From: Massilibacillus massiliensis
GTDB lineage: Bacteria; Bacillota; Negativicutes; FLKF01
Reading direction: 5' to 3'
Assembly (NCBI RefSeq): GCF_900086705.1
Contig: NZ_LT575483.1
Span: forward strand, 941,709 to 1,005,708
DNA length: 64,000 nt
Made by a program: the position numbers and the translations under genes. The notes beneath the pieces are model-generated. The model was not told where the DNA came from and made no database searches. It worked only from the letters and a program-made list of their open reading frames with translations. Each line of letters starts with the position of its first letter. Within the stretch, counting starts at the first letter, position 1. This document shows positions 36,840 through 45,056 of the stretch, piece by piece.

Positions 36840-37664
36840 TTAAAATACCGGTATAACCGAACCTTTGAAATGCTCTAAAATAAAGTTGTGCACTGCTTCG
36901 CTTTTATATAACTCAACGAATTTTTTTAATTGAGGATTGTCTTTATCCGCTTCTCTTACTGCCAATACGTTTACATAGGCAGATTCTTTCGATTCAACCA
37001 AAATCGCCTCTTTTTTAGGATCGAGTTTCGCATTTACTGCATAATTCATATTCACTGCGGCAAAAGTCATATCGCTCAATGAACGAGGGATCTGCGCCGC
37101 TTCCAGTTCGATAATCTGCAAATTTTTCGGATTTTCCACAATATCGATGATCGATGGGGTAATCCCGGAATTTTCTTTTAGTTTAATTAGGTTTGCCTCT
37201 TGCAGTAACAACAGAGCTCTGCCGCCATTGGTCGTATCATTTGGAATCGCTACTTTATCGCCTTCTTGAATTTCATTCAAAGATTTAATTTTGTGTGAAT
37301 ATAATGCCATCGGTGCAATAATTGTTTTGCCAATATCGGTAATTTTGTAGCCTCTTTCCTTCACTGCATTATCCATAAATGGTTTGTGCTGAAACGCATT
37401 GATATCAATCTCTCCATTATTTAAAGCTTCATTTGGCGTAATATAATCGCTAAATTCAACTACCTTGATTTTTAAGCCCTGTTTTTCCGCTTCTTTCTGG
37501 AAGAAATCCATAATTTCACCGTTAGCGCCCGGCGTAACGCCAACCACAATCTCTTCCTTCTCTTTTGGTGCAGTTGTTTCTTGTTTTTCATTTCCACAAC
37601 CTACAAATGCAACTGCCATCGTAAGTAAAATAAGTGCCGATAAAATAATTTTTCTCGTGTTCAT
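36840..37664 (-). CDS. metQ: MetQ/NlpA-family substrate-binding lipoprotein
   Basis: 274 residues. Signal peptide with lipobox AFVGC (Cys about residue 23), then the NlpA fold (VGVTPGANGEIMDFFQKEAEKQGLKIKVVEFSDY kept here in pieces VGVTPGANGEI and KVVEFSDY; NEALNNGEIDINAFQHKPFMD). Family members bind L- or D-methionine or other amino acids. No MetN ATPase or MetI permease is in the window, so it must use components encoded elsewhere. ATG follows GGGAG. Confidence 0.88.
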   Translation of the reverse strand: MNTRKIILSALILLTMAVAFVGCGNEKQETTAPKEKEEIVVGVTPGANGEIMDFFQKEAEKQGLKIKVVEFSDYITPNEALNNGEIDINAFQHKPFMDNAVKERGYKITDIGKTIIAPMALYSHKIKSLNEIQEGDKVAIPNDTTNGGRALLLLQEANLIKLKENSGITPSIIDIVENPKNLQIIELEAAQIPRSLSDMTFAAVNMNYAVNAKLDPKKEAILVESKESAYVNVLAVREADKDNPQLKKFVELYKSEAVHNFILEHFKGSVIPVF

Positions 37665-37777
37665 CCTATGATCTCCCTCTATAACCTTTATTTCATATAT
37701 ATATTGTATGTTTTATTATCATAAGATTTATTTTGTTTTATGTCAAGCATCTTTTTATGGTTGGACTCATTTTTTTG

Positions 37778-37813
37778 TAAGTTTGTAAACCATTCCGTCT
37801 TTTTGCAAACTTA
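37778..37813. promoter_or_regulatory. Inverted repeat in the metQ / carrier intergenic region
   Basis: TAAGTTTG and CAAACTTA, perfect 8-bp arms 20 bases apart, roughly midway between the divergent genes. Possible operator; no regulator identified. Confidence 0.3.
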
Positions 37814-37921
37814 AAACAAATATTGCACCAGCATTTCTTTACCGCCAGAAGTATAGCACACCGGAATTACTTTTGTTATAATAATGAATACTGCATTTTA
37901 TAGAATACAAGGTGATTGATA

Positions 37922-39163
37922 TTGACACAACTATACGCTGAAATTATCAATGCCGTCCTATTCGGCATTGTGCTGATTGTTTTTACAATAGGAAAAAGTC
38001 CTGTATTTCGAGTTGACCGTGCTGGAGCTGCGATTATCGGTGCAGCTGCCATGATGGGATTTGGCATTTTATCTTTTGATCAGGCAATCAAGGCTATCGA
38101 TCATCGCACGATCGTGATTTTATTCTCCATGATGGTCATTGTTGCGAACCTCAAAACAGCCGGTTTTTTTGAGCAAACCGGACAAATTATTTTACAGAAC
38201 GTCCACTCGCGCAAGGCCTTGCTTGGTACGGTGATTTTTATCAGCGGATTTGTCTCGGCTTTTGCAATTAATGATATTGTCTGCTTACTCTTCACGCCTG
38301 TGGTGTTATTTATTTGCAACAAAGCAGGCTGTCCGCCTATTCCACACTTATTGGGTCTTGCAATGGCGTCCAATGTCGGCAGCGCACTGACTTTTCTAGG
38401 AAATCCGCAAAATATCCTCATCGGCAGTCTATCAAAGCTTTCATTTTTTACGTATTTAAAAACAGCTAGCTTGATTTCTGTTGTAGGTTTAGTACTGATC
38501 TACATCTTAATCTGCCACAAATATAAATCTGAATTAACCGGAACATTGGAGAATTTCACGCAAAATGAGATTTACTTTCATCCGTATTTGACCATAAAAA
38601 CACTCGCAACTTTAGCACTTGTTCTCCTTTTTTATATCGCCGGATTTGACATTGCGATTCTGTCCAGTTTAGGGGCAGCCTTTTTACTGATTACGCGGCG
38701 AGTAAAGCCCAACAAGATTTATACCAGCATTGATTTCAACCTGCTGATTATTTTTATCGGACTCTTTATCATTGTCGGTGGTATTGAAGCCAGCGGTTTG
38801 CTGACAAAGTTGAATACATACCTGCCGGAAGCATTCATGCAGAATCTGAATTTTTTTGCCTTCATTAGCGTTTTTCTATCCAATATCGTCAGCAATGTGC
38901 CTGCCGTTCTGTTACTCCAATATTACATCCAACCGGAGGATGCCTCGCTCAAATGGCAAGCACTCGCCTTGTTTACGACCTTCGCTGGCAACCTTACCAT
39001 TTTTGGTTCCATCGCCAATCTCATCGTTGTTGAAATCGCCAAAAAACACCATGTGCAAATCAATGCGAGAGAATATTTCCGTATCGGATTTCCGCTTACG
39101 CTTCTTTTATCGCTTCTCTGCTTACTCTGGCTTCATCTACTCCAAGCCGCTTCATTTATTTAA
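37922..39163 (+). CDS. ArsB/NhaD-superfamily anion transporter (YbiR-like)
   Basis: About 413 residues, 11-12 membrane segments. DHRTIVILFSMMVIVANLKTAG, FVSAFAINDIVCLLFTPVV and ASNVGSALTFLGNPQNIL match the ion-transporter superfamily motifs (GNPQN). The substrate is unknown. A TTG at 37922 lies 6 bases after AAGGTGA and is preferred to the TTG at 37916. Divergent from metQ. Confidence 0.82.
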   Translation: MTQLYAEIINAVLFGIVLIVFTIGKSPVFRVDRAGAAIIGAAAMMGFGILSFDQAIKAIDHRTIVILFSMMVIVANLKTAGFFEQTGQIILQNVHSRKALLGTVIFISGFVSAFAINDIVCLLFTPVVLFICNKAGCPPIPHLLGLAMASNVGSALTFLGNPQNILIGSLSKLSFFTYLKTASLISVVGLVLIYILICHKYKSELTGTLENFTQNEIYFHPYLTIKTLATLALVLLFYIAGFDIAILSSLGAAFLLITRRVKPNKIYTSIDFNLLIIFIGLFIIVGGIEASGLLTKLNTYLPEAFMQNLNFFAFISVFLSNIVSNVPAVLLLQYYIQPEDASLKWQALALFTTFAGNLTIFGSIANLIVVEIAKKHHVQINAREYFRIGFPLTLLLSLLCLLWLHLLQAASFI

Positions 39164-39181
39164 TTGAAACAATTCACATGT

Positions 39182-39229
39182 AAAAAAAGACTGATCACCA
39201 CAATTCACTTTGTGACAATCAGCCTTTTT
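39182..39229. terminator. Convergent bidirectional terminator
   Basis: AAAAAGACTGAT / ATCAGCCTTTTT with inner CACAA/TTGTG. Sequence resembles the 43-bp hairpins at 29.3 and 30.4 kb. Between two convergent genes. Confidence 0.75.
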
Positions 39230-39243
39230 ATTTTTAAATTTTT

Positions 39244-39552
39244 TTAATTTTCTTTCCCATAACTCCAGTATTTCTTTAAAAAATTAAACTTTTTCGGTTT
39301 AATTCCCTGCGCTAATAGTTCCTTGTCTAATTTTGCATAGGTAATCGCTCTATATTCTTCGAATAAAACATCGTCTACAATTTCTCTGACACAGCCGGCA
39401 GGCGAAAGATGGTAGATTGCAGTTTCTTGCTCTCGTTTTACAAGCAAATATTCCCCGCCATCCAAATCTGCCAGCAATTGAAAGGTTCTATCTTCCGTTT
39501 CAATCTCTGCGGCGATAATCGTATCTTTCGTCGTCCTATAGGTTTTATACAT
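39244..39552 (-). CDS. Small hypothetical protein
   Basis: 102 residues, no signal or membrane segment. Pattern of short beta strands (TFQLLADLDGGEYLLVKREQE, AIYHLSPAGCVREIVDD) ending in a basic tail (KPKKFNFLKKYWSYGKEN). Not recognised. ATG has a modest AGGGA site. Confidence 0.5.
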   Translation of the reverse strand: MYKTYRTTKDTIIAAEIETEDRTFQLLADLDGGEYLLVKREQETAIYHLSPAGCVREIVDDVLFEEYRAITYAKLDKELLAQGIKPKKFNFLKKYWSYGKEN

Positions 39553-39619
39553 TAATAAGTTCCCTATAACTTCGGAAACTATATTTCATTCCATATGAAT
39601 AGAGCCGATTTTTTCCGTT

Positions 39620-39836
39620 GCATGCGGCGAGAATGCCGTCCCGCCACATGCCAGTGTGCATCTTTAGGTCCAGTTTATGACTGCCGTTTACTGATCCCAA
39701 TTTATATTCCCCCATCCTCATTCTGCAGGCGGTTTCTTCTAACTGCTGACACGCAGATAGAAGAAACCAACATGCAGTTTGTTTCAGGGGAAATTAAAAA
39801 AGCGCATGCGAGGGTTTATCCAACCTACACACGCGC
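39620..39836. other. Hairpin-rich block without a convincing gene
   Basis: Three imperfect palindromes: 39620-39651 (GCATG/GGCG arms), 39723-39777 (GGTTTCTTCTA / TAGAAGAAACC with inner CTGC/GCAG and outer CTGCA/TGCAG), and 39802-39836. The last, read on the minus strand, is a good terminator: nine pairs, then GGTT/AACC, followed by TTTTTT. No clear promoter for a minus-strand RNA was found. 39553-39914 has no supported CDS. Confidence 0.45.
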
Positions 39837-39914
39837 TGCTTCGTCTTTTATTGCATGCTGACGTTAAGCTCCTGCCAAAAACTTCAACTCTATCACACGA
39901 AGCGCACTCTTACC

Positions 39915-39943
39915 TTGTTTTCAAGGAAAAAGCACGGTATAAT
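39915..39943 (+). promoter_or_regulatory. Sigma-A promoter of the small RNA
   Basis: TTGTTT (39915-39920), 17 bases, TATAAT (39938-39943). Predicted start 39949-39951 coincides with the 5' arm of the RNA closing stem. Confidence 0.7.
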
Positions 39944-39948
39944 AAATT

Positions 39949-40042
39949 GTCGTCGTAGACAGTTCGCTGTTACGTGTAGGTGCCGATTCACCTGCGCGTG
40001 CCTAAGGGTGCTCCACCACTCTCAGGACACGGCGACTTTTTT
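39949..40042 (+). ncRNA. Probable stand-alone structured small RNA (about 94 nt)
   Basis: GUCGUCGU at the 5' end pairs with ACGGCGAC at 40029-40036, followed by six U, so the closing stem doubles as a terminator. Inside are three hairpins: ACAG-UUCG-CUGU; ACGUGUAGGUG with CACCUGCGCGU; and CCU-AGGGUG with CACUCU-AGG. It has its own promoter. It is not 6S, tmRNA, SRP or RNase P RNA by any motif I know, and lacks tRNA T-loop sequence. Identity unknown. Confidence 0.6.
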
Positions 40043-40193
40043 AATTTCCACCTATTCCTAATTATATTACATTTCCTTGGGATTGCAAGCAAAACTAACC
40101 ATAAAGCTGTTTTTTTATACAAAAAACCAGCTTTAAAAATAAGCTATAAAATGATTAAAATTTACTTATCATTGTTAAAGCTGCAGCTCTATT

Positions 40194-40766
40194 TTACTTG
40201 GTGCTATTTTTTAATAAATCCAAAACTTCATCAATGGTAGGCATGTCAATACTATTCTTTGCGTAATGAACATAACGTACTGTGGAATCGTCTTCTATTA
40301 AAAATAAAGCAGGTAACTGTTGCTCATTGCCTTCATACTTTCCATGTACAAACCCCAATGCCTTAACTTCTTTACGCTTTTCCTCCAACCTCGCAATTTC
40401 TGCGGAAAGCTTAGGCATCCGTTCTTCTTTAGAGCCTGTTGCAGGAACTTCAAGCGTATGATAAATTTCCATAGCTGTATCACAAATAATTGAAAAAGGC
40501 AATTTTGTATCCTTCAAATCGTTGCGCACATTGACCGGTTCACTCTGCATCACAACAAAAATTTGCGTATTTAAATCGAGAAATTCTTGATAGCGCATAG
40601 CGAGCATATGAACATCATAACGACAAGTCGGGCATCCAATATATCGCAGTACCCAAAAAATCGTTCTTTTCTTGTTTTTCAGAACAGACTCTATTGTTTT
40701 TCCGTTTTCATAGGCTGTATTAAATGTAAAATTTGGCATTTTGTCACCAGCAACTAATCTTGCCAT
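40194..40766 (-). CDS. AhpC/TSA-family redoxin
   Basis: 190 residues, thioredoxin-like fold. WVLRYIGCPTCRYDVHML has a CxxC in the peroxiredoxin position; the usual TxxC motif is replaced by GCPTC. Possible thiol peroxidase or disulfide oxidoreductase. ATG follows GGAGG. Transcribed alone. Confidence 0.8.
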   Translation of the reverse strand: MARLVAGDKMPNFTFNTAYENGKTIESVLKNKKRTIFWVLRYIGCPTCRYDVHMLAMRYQEFLDLNTQIFVVMQSEPVNVRNDLKDTKLPFSIICDTAMEIYHTLEVPATGSKEERMPKLSAEIARLEEKRKEVKALGFVHGKYEGNEQQLPALFLIEDDSTVRYVHYAKNSIDMPTIDEVLDLLKNSTK

Positions 40767-40923
40767 ACTATCGCCTCCATAGATTAAAACTATTTTTTAT
40801 CTTGCATCTTTTCAACATATATTCACTATTGAATCGTATAGAAAGTATTCCACTCTTCTTTATCATAAAAGATTCAAGGTAAAAGGTAAAGCACGCTGGA
40901 TATCGCTAACAAAAACAAAACAA

Positions 40924-41042
40924 TTGACAAACATCTCTTTATAAGATAATATAATTGAATAAGCTTTTTTTACTTTACTATATAGGTGCTATTAGGATGA
41001 AGTCACTTGCTTAGTTGTTAGCGAGATGGGTTCATTTTTTTT
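40924..41042 (+). promoter_or_regulatory. Promoter and leader with terminator-like hairpin upstream of the UPF0316-like gene
   Basis: TTGACA (40924-40929), 17 bases, TAATAT (40947-40952). The leader then contains ATGAA...CTTGC / GCGAG...TTCAT (40997-41035) and eight T. A terminator in a leader suggests attenuation or an unidentified riboswitch. The rest of 40767-41089 holds nothing else recognised. Confidence 0.5.
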
Positions 41043-41134
41043 ATACGTGATGAAGAATGCTTAAATATTGAAATGTTGGTGATAAAATAATTAGTATCGT
41101 AATATCCTTAATACCACTATTTTTTATCAAATTA

Positions 41135-41578
41135 GTGGATTGCGCGTTGAATGTTTTCAAAACAATATTTGTATGTAAAGATAAATACTTTTCTGCTGCT
41201 ATATGTGCTTCTCTCAGTGTTGTATTTTTCGTATATGCTTCACAGCAAACTGGTGAATATGTCTATGTAGCGATATTCTTAGCTACGTTTTTGGGTAATT
41301 ATCTTCCGCCTAAAATATTAAATTACTTAGGTAAAGATAAATTATTCGTATATGAAGTAACATCGCAGAATCTCGAATCCGGTAAAGCTTTTGCGGATCA
41401 ATTAAAAGCACATAATCTGCAGCTGAGCACAAATGTATGCTTTAATAGCGAACAAAAAAAAGTAATCGCTTTAAAAGTTTACAGCAACTCGAAAACTACA
41501 AGCAAATTAATCGAAAACAGCATACCTGCTGATTTTAAGTATAACATTATAACGCCGTTATATTCGCGAGGAATATAA
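41135..41578 (+). CDS. UPF0316/DUF5698-DUF2179-like membrane protein
   Basis: 147 residues from GTG 41135. Hydrophobic helices, then AIFLATFLGNYLPPKILNYLG and a soluble C-terminal domain like DUF2179. There is no ribosome binding site at 41135. The frame stays open upstream and encodes a hydrophobic helix expected in the family; GGTGA at 41078-41082 is 7 bases before ATT at 41090, which may be the true (rare) start. Confidence 0.7.
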   Translation: MDCALNVFKTIFVCKDKYFSAAICASLSVVFFVYASQQTGEYVYVAIFLATFLGNYLPPKILNYLGKDKLFVYEVTSQNLESGKAFADQLKAHNLQLSTNVCFNSEQKKVIALKVYSNSKTTSKLIENSIPADFKYNIITPLYSRGI

Positions 41579-41601
41579 CCAAAATACTTCGTGTATTATC
41601 T

Positions 41602-41643
41602 AAAAGAAGGTGTCGCATAAATAAAATGCGGCACCTTCTTTTT
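41602..41643. terminator. Convergent terminator, UPF0316-like gene and yjdM
   Basis: AAGAAGGTGTCGCA pairs with TGCGGCACCTTCTT (one G-T) with T-runs on both sides. Confidence 0.88.
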
Positions 41644-41695
41644 CTGCCTTGGCCTCTCCTGGAAAACTACGTTCCGAAGGATGAAGCAAAGATAT
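41602..41695 (-). ncRNA. Structured element with terminator, copy B (3' UTR of yjdM)
   Basis: Starts just after the yjdM stop on the minus strand: TTCATCCTTCGGAA, loop, TTTTCCAGGAGAGG, spacer, terminator with GCCGCATT...ATGCGAC. The same block order as 26242-26335. The GGAA/UUCC pairing is kept; the CCUU partner becomes GAGG (one wobble). Confidence 0.4.
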
Positions 41696-41697
41696 AA

Positions 41698-42039
41698 TTA
41701 CGCCTTTTTTACGAATTCAGATTTTAGCTGCATTGCACCAAAACCTTCAATCTGGCAGTCAATATTATGATCACCATCTGATACTAAGCGAATTTTTTTC
41801 ACTTTCGTACCAGCTTTTAACGCGGAAGATGCACCTTTTACTTTAAGATCTTTTACAATGATAACAGCATCACCGTCTTGCAAAACATTTCCGTTCGCAT
41901 CTTTTACGATAAATTCATCAACTTGTCCACTTACATCATTTGCACTCCATTCATGTGCACATTCTGGGCAAACAAACAAGCTTCTATCCTCGTAAGTATA
42001 CGCAGAATTACATTTAGGGCAATTTGGCATATCACTCAT
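41698..42039 (-). CDS. yjdM: YjdM/PhnA-family zinc-ribbon protein
   Basis: About 113 residues. N-terminal zinc ribbon [21 protein letters not shown] and the PhnA domain [23 protein letters not shown]. Once named for alkylphosphonate use, its function is not established. ATG at 42039 has GGAG 9 bases upstream; the earlier ATG at 42057 overlaps that site. Confidence 0.9.
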   Translation of the reverse strand: MSDMPNCPKCNSAYTYEDRSLFVCPECAHEWSANDVSGQVDEFIVKDANGNVLQDGDAVIIVKDLKVKGASSALKAGTKVKKIRLVSDGDHNIDCQIEGFGAMQLKSEFVKKA

Positions 42040-42207
42040 GTATCTTTCTCCATTCATTATGATTTGTTCAATATCGTATCATAAGTATCTCATCTTGACA
42101 ACTTTAAGGGGAATTTCTCGCTTTACACTCCGAATAGCACTCTACTGCAATTTTTGATATGATAGAGTTTATGGATGTGCATTATCACGAAGCTATGGAG
42201 GAGAACG

Positions 42208-42828
42208 ATGATGGATTTTGACATTGCCAAATTGATCAAATGCTTTCAGCAAAATAATATTGCCGGTTATTTCGTAAATGACAAAAAAGAATTACGCAAT
42301 TTATTGCTCGATTTCATTAAGGATGGTACCTCGGTTGGCTGTGGGGATTCTGTTACGCTTGAACAATTGGATGTTTTTGATTTTTTAAGAAAGCGAGAAC
42401 TTATCTTTTTAGATAAGTTCGATCCTTCATTGTCACGAGAAGATAAGCAAGCACTCTATCGGAAAAATTTTAGTGTTGATACCTTTATTACAGGAGCAAA
42501 TGCCATAACTGCCGACGGAAAGATTTTCAATATTGATGGCAACGGCAGCCGTGTAGCGCCTATACTTTATGGACCGAAACAAGTAATCATTGTAGTTGGC
42601 ACAAATAAGATCACCCCTGATGTGGATTCTGCGATCAAAAGAGTCAGACAGATCGCGGCTCCTTTAGATGCAAAACGGTTAGGGAAAAATCCCCCCTGCA
42701 CTTTACTCAATCGTTGCACAGATTGTAAACATAAAGAAAGAATTTGCAATGATTTTGTTTTAATAACAGGCCAGTTTGTCAAAGACAGAATAAAAGTAAT
42801 CATCGTTAATCAGGAACTTGGATATTAG
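42208..42828 (+). CDS. LUD-domain protein (LutC/YkgG family)
   Basis: About 206 residues. SVGCGDSVTLEQL, GANAITADGKIFNIDGNGSRVAPILYGPKQVIIVVGTNK (in pieces) match the LUD domain used in lactate utilisation and other redox systems; CTLLNRCTDCKHKERIC adds a cysteine cluster of four. No LutA/LutB nearby. Two adjacent ATG codons (42208, 42211) share GGAGGAG. Its 3' end overlaps the convergent LysR gene by 23 bases. Confidence 0.85.
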   Translation: MMDFDIAKLIKCFQQNNIAGYFVNDKKELRNLLLDFIKDGTSVGCGDSVTLEQLDVFDFLRKRELIFLDKFDPSLSREDKQALYRKNFSVDTFITGANAITADGKIFNIDGNGSRVAPILYGPKQVIIVVGTNKITPDVDSAIKRVRQIAAPLDAKRLGKNPPCTLLNRCTDCKHKERICNDFVLITGQFVKDRIKVIIVNQELGY

Positions 42829-43714
42829 ACCCGTGCATCAATTCTATAAAATTGCGAGCCGCAGTAGAAAGCGGCATATCTCTTTTGATAACCACCCCCA
42901 ATTTCCGCAGTGGTATTTCCTCTTGCAGCTTTAGCTTATACAGAGATTGGCTTTCCAGCTCTTTTTGTACGTATTCTTCCATGACACAAGCTGCCCCCAT
43001 CCCTTTGATCGTAAACGCAACGATCAAATCCAAATTACTTAATTCAATCTGTGGCATCAACTCAATGCCTTGCGAAAAGAAATATTCATCGATATACGCT
43101 CTCGTATTGCCTCCTTTTTGCAGCATAATCAGCGGATAATTTTTTGCAAGTGTATGAACGGAGATCGGTGTATTACATAAAAACTTATAATGTTCTCCAA
43201 CAACAAAACAATCCTGCACGTTTAAGGCACTGATGATTTCAAATTGATCATGATCAAGATGGTCTAGGTTGATAATCCCCAGGTCAATTTTCCCCATATT
43301 GAGCAACCGGGCTATTTCTTTACTGGACTCGTCTTTGACTTGAAGATAAATATCGGGATAACGCTCGTTATATTGACTGATATATTCTAATACAGCATAT
43401 TTGCAAACCGCGCTGCAAACTGCCAATCTCAGTTGTCCGGCCGTCATTTTTTTAAGTTCTGAAAATTTCTGTTCCCCTGTCTGTATCAAACTATACCCCT
43501 GTTCAATATAGCGATATAAGACCTCCCCTTCAGTCGTCAGAGATACCCCTTTTGCATTTCTATAAAATACTTCACCACCCAGCTTTTTTTCAAGCTGTTT
43601 AATGGCTTGACTGACCGCGGGTTGTGATGTGTATAATGCTTTTGCCGCTTTAGAAATGCTGCCCATTTTTGCAGTTGTATAAAAAATTCTATAAAGTTCT
43701 AAATGAATTGACAT
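42806..43714 (-). CDS. LysR-family regulator, divergent from ydcZ-like gene
   Basis: 302 residues. HTH at about 1-60 (SISKAAKALYTSQPAVSQAIKQLEKKLGG), effector domain about 90-295. The ATG has GGAGG 16 bases away, longer than usual. It faces the YdcZ/LOG operon across a 16-bp palindrome. Confidence 0.87.
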   Translation of the reverse strand: MSIHLELYRIFYTTAKMGSISKAAKALYTSQPAVSQAIKQLEKKLGGEVFYRNAKGVSLTTEGEVLYRYIEQGYSLIQTGEQKFSELKKMTAGQLRLAVCSAVCKYAVLEYISQYNERYPDIYLQVKDESSKEIARLLNMGKIDLGIINLDHLDHDQFEIISALNVQDCFVVGEHYKFLCNTPISVHTLAKNYPLIMLQKGGNTRAYIDEYFFSQGIELMPQIELSNLDLIVAFTIKGMGAACVMEEYVQKELESQSLYKLKLQEEIPLRKLGVVIKRDMPLSTAARNFIELMHGSNIQVPD

Positions 43715-43739
43715 ATAATATTTTAATATACCTCCTATA

Positions 43740-43755
43740 TAAAATAGCTATTTTA
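43740..43755. promoter_or_regulatory. Perfect 16-bp palindrome TAAAATAGCTATTTTA
   Basis: Centred in the 113-base gap between the divergent LysR and YdcZ genes, so a candidate operator for LysR autoregulation and operon control. Confidence 0.45.
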
Positions 43756-43827
43756 CTTATATAGTATAACTTATTATAATTTAGGAATCCAGTAAGTGCA
43801 ATATACACACTAAAAGGAGGTACAGAT

Positions 43828-44286
43828 GTGGCATTATTCTATTATTATTCTCTTGCACTGATTGCCGGAATGGCTCTGACATTACAAGTAGGATTCAATG
43901 GACAACTTCGCACGATCGTTGGTGATCCTATTTTTTCTTCTTTTATCAGTTTTCTTGTTGGTACAATTGGTCTGGGATTGCTGTTTTCTTCATTGTTAAG
44001 CGGTACTTATCCACTTGTCGATGGTACGGCGATGTTGAAAGGGATTCGCTGGTGGATGCTGATAGGCGGACTGCTAGGCGCTTTTTACATCTTTGTTACA
44101 ATTTTGGTTTCCCCAAAAATCGGTTTTGCAAATATGTTTAGCTTAGTAATTTGCGGGCAAATTATGCTGTCCGTTCTATTTGATCATTTCGGATTTTTAG
44201 GCAATGAGATTCATCTCCTTACACCACAGAGAATGCTCGGAATCCTATTTCTCATCCTCGGCGTTTATATGATACAAAAATTTTAA
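43828..44286 (+). CDS. DMT-superfamily YdcZ/DUF606 membrane protein
   Basis: 152 residues with 4-5 helices, a half-size DMT transporter; LVSPKIGFANMFSLVICGQIMLSVLFDHFG is the DUF606 hallmark (kept here as region near residues 90-120). Substrate unknown. GTG at 43828 follows AAGGAGG. The LOG gene follows 21 bases later. Confidence 0.85.
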   Translation: MALFYYYSLALIAGMALTLQVGFNGQLRTIVGDPIFSSFISFLVGTIGLGLLFSSLLSGTYPLVDGTAMLKGIRWWMLIGGLLGAFYIFVTILVSPKIGFANMFSLVICGQIMLSVLFDHFGFLGNEIHLLTPQRMLGILFLILGVYMIQKF

Positions 44287-44307
44287 TGATTATTAGGAGG
44301 TTCATGA

Positions 44308-44889
44308 TTGAAAAGAATCTGTGTATACGCAGGGTCTAATCTAGGAAACAGACCTGAATATAAAAATTGTGCAATACAATTGGGTAAAATCTTAGTGCAA
44401 AACAAAATTTCACTCATCTACGGCGGCTCCAAAGTAGGATTAATGGGTGAACTGGCAAACCAAGTACTTGCAAGTAGCGGAGAAGTGATCGGCATAACGC
44501 CTAAAGGTCTTTTTCCAAAAGAAATTATTCATGAAAATCTTACCGAACTTATTGAAGTCAAGGATATGCATGAAAGAAAGCATAAAATGGGCGATTTAGC
44601 CGATGGCTTTATTGCATTGCCCGGCGGAGTTGGAACCTACGAAGAATTATTTGAAATGCTTAGTTGGGCACAACTAAAAATCCATCAAAAACCGATTGGT
44701 ATCCTAAATACAGCTTGCTTTTTTGATCCTTTGATTGATATGATACAGCGAACAATTCAAGAAGGATTTATGCAGCCGGCAAATGTCCAGCTACTGTTGA
44801 TCGATAAAAGTCCCGACCACCTTATTGATCAAATGAAAGCATATACACCACCGGACTTAGGTATCAAATGGCGTGCGTTAGAACGCTAA
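44308..44889 (+). CDS. LOG-family nucleotide phosphoribohydrolase (TIGR00730)
   Basis: 193 residues, Rossmann-like. YGGSKVGLMGELAN and ALPGGVGTYEELFE are the substrate-binding motifs. Family members release a base from nucleoside 5'-monophosphates (cytokinin type in plants, pyrimidine/purine in bacteria). TTG at 44308 has TAGGAGG upstream; the nearby ATG is out of frame. Confidence 0.88.
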   Translation: MKRICVYAGSNLGNRPEYKNCAIQLGKILVQNKISLIYGGSKVGLMGELANQVLASSGEVIGITPKGLFPKEIIHENLTELIEVKDMHERKHKMGDLADGFIALPGGVGTYEELFEMLSWAQLKIHQKPIGILNTACFFDPLIDMIQRTIQEGFMQPANVQLLLIDKSPDHLIDQMKAYTPPDLGIKWRALER

Positions 44890-44914
44890 AAAGCGGGTGA
44901 TTCTCTAGCGTTTT
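44882..44914 (+). terminator. Terminator overlapping the end of the LOG gene
   Basis: AACGCTA pairs with TAGCGTT and is followed by TTTATTTC. Confidence 0.65.
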
Positions 44915-45026
44915 ATTTCATTTCACCCCTTTAATTCTTGGATATACAGCATTTTATCTTTAAACCCTACACGGATTTATTTACATTGCGAATAAAATCG
45001 CATATAATAACCATATACTATATAAA

Positions 45027-45056
45027 CTAAAAACGCCCTGATTCTCCAGGACGTTT
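45027..45056 (-). terminator. Terminator at the end of the small ORF
   Basis: Minus strand AAACGTCCTG / CAGGGCGTTT with TTTTT; it overlaps the last codons. Confidence 0.7.

Noticed and set aside
37665-37830. SAM or T-box riboswitch before metQ
   Set aside because: No S-box or T-box consensus sequence; only a simple inverted repeat is present.
39550-39790. Minus-strand open frame whose stop overlaps the start of the 39244-39552 gene
   Set aside because: It runs through the hairpin at 39723-39777, has only a weak start and an odd composition (many Cys, Trp, Met); treated as non-coding.
39949-40042. tRNA-Sec, because of the 94-nt length
   Set aside because: No GGTTCGA T-loop, no acceptor-type 3' CCA and the wrong hairpin arrangement.
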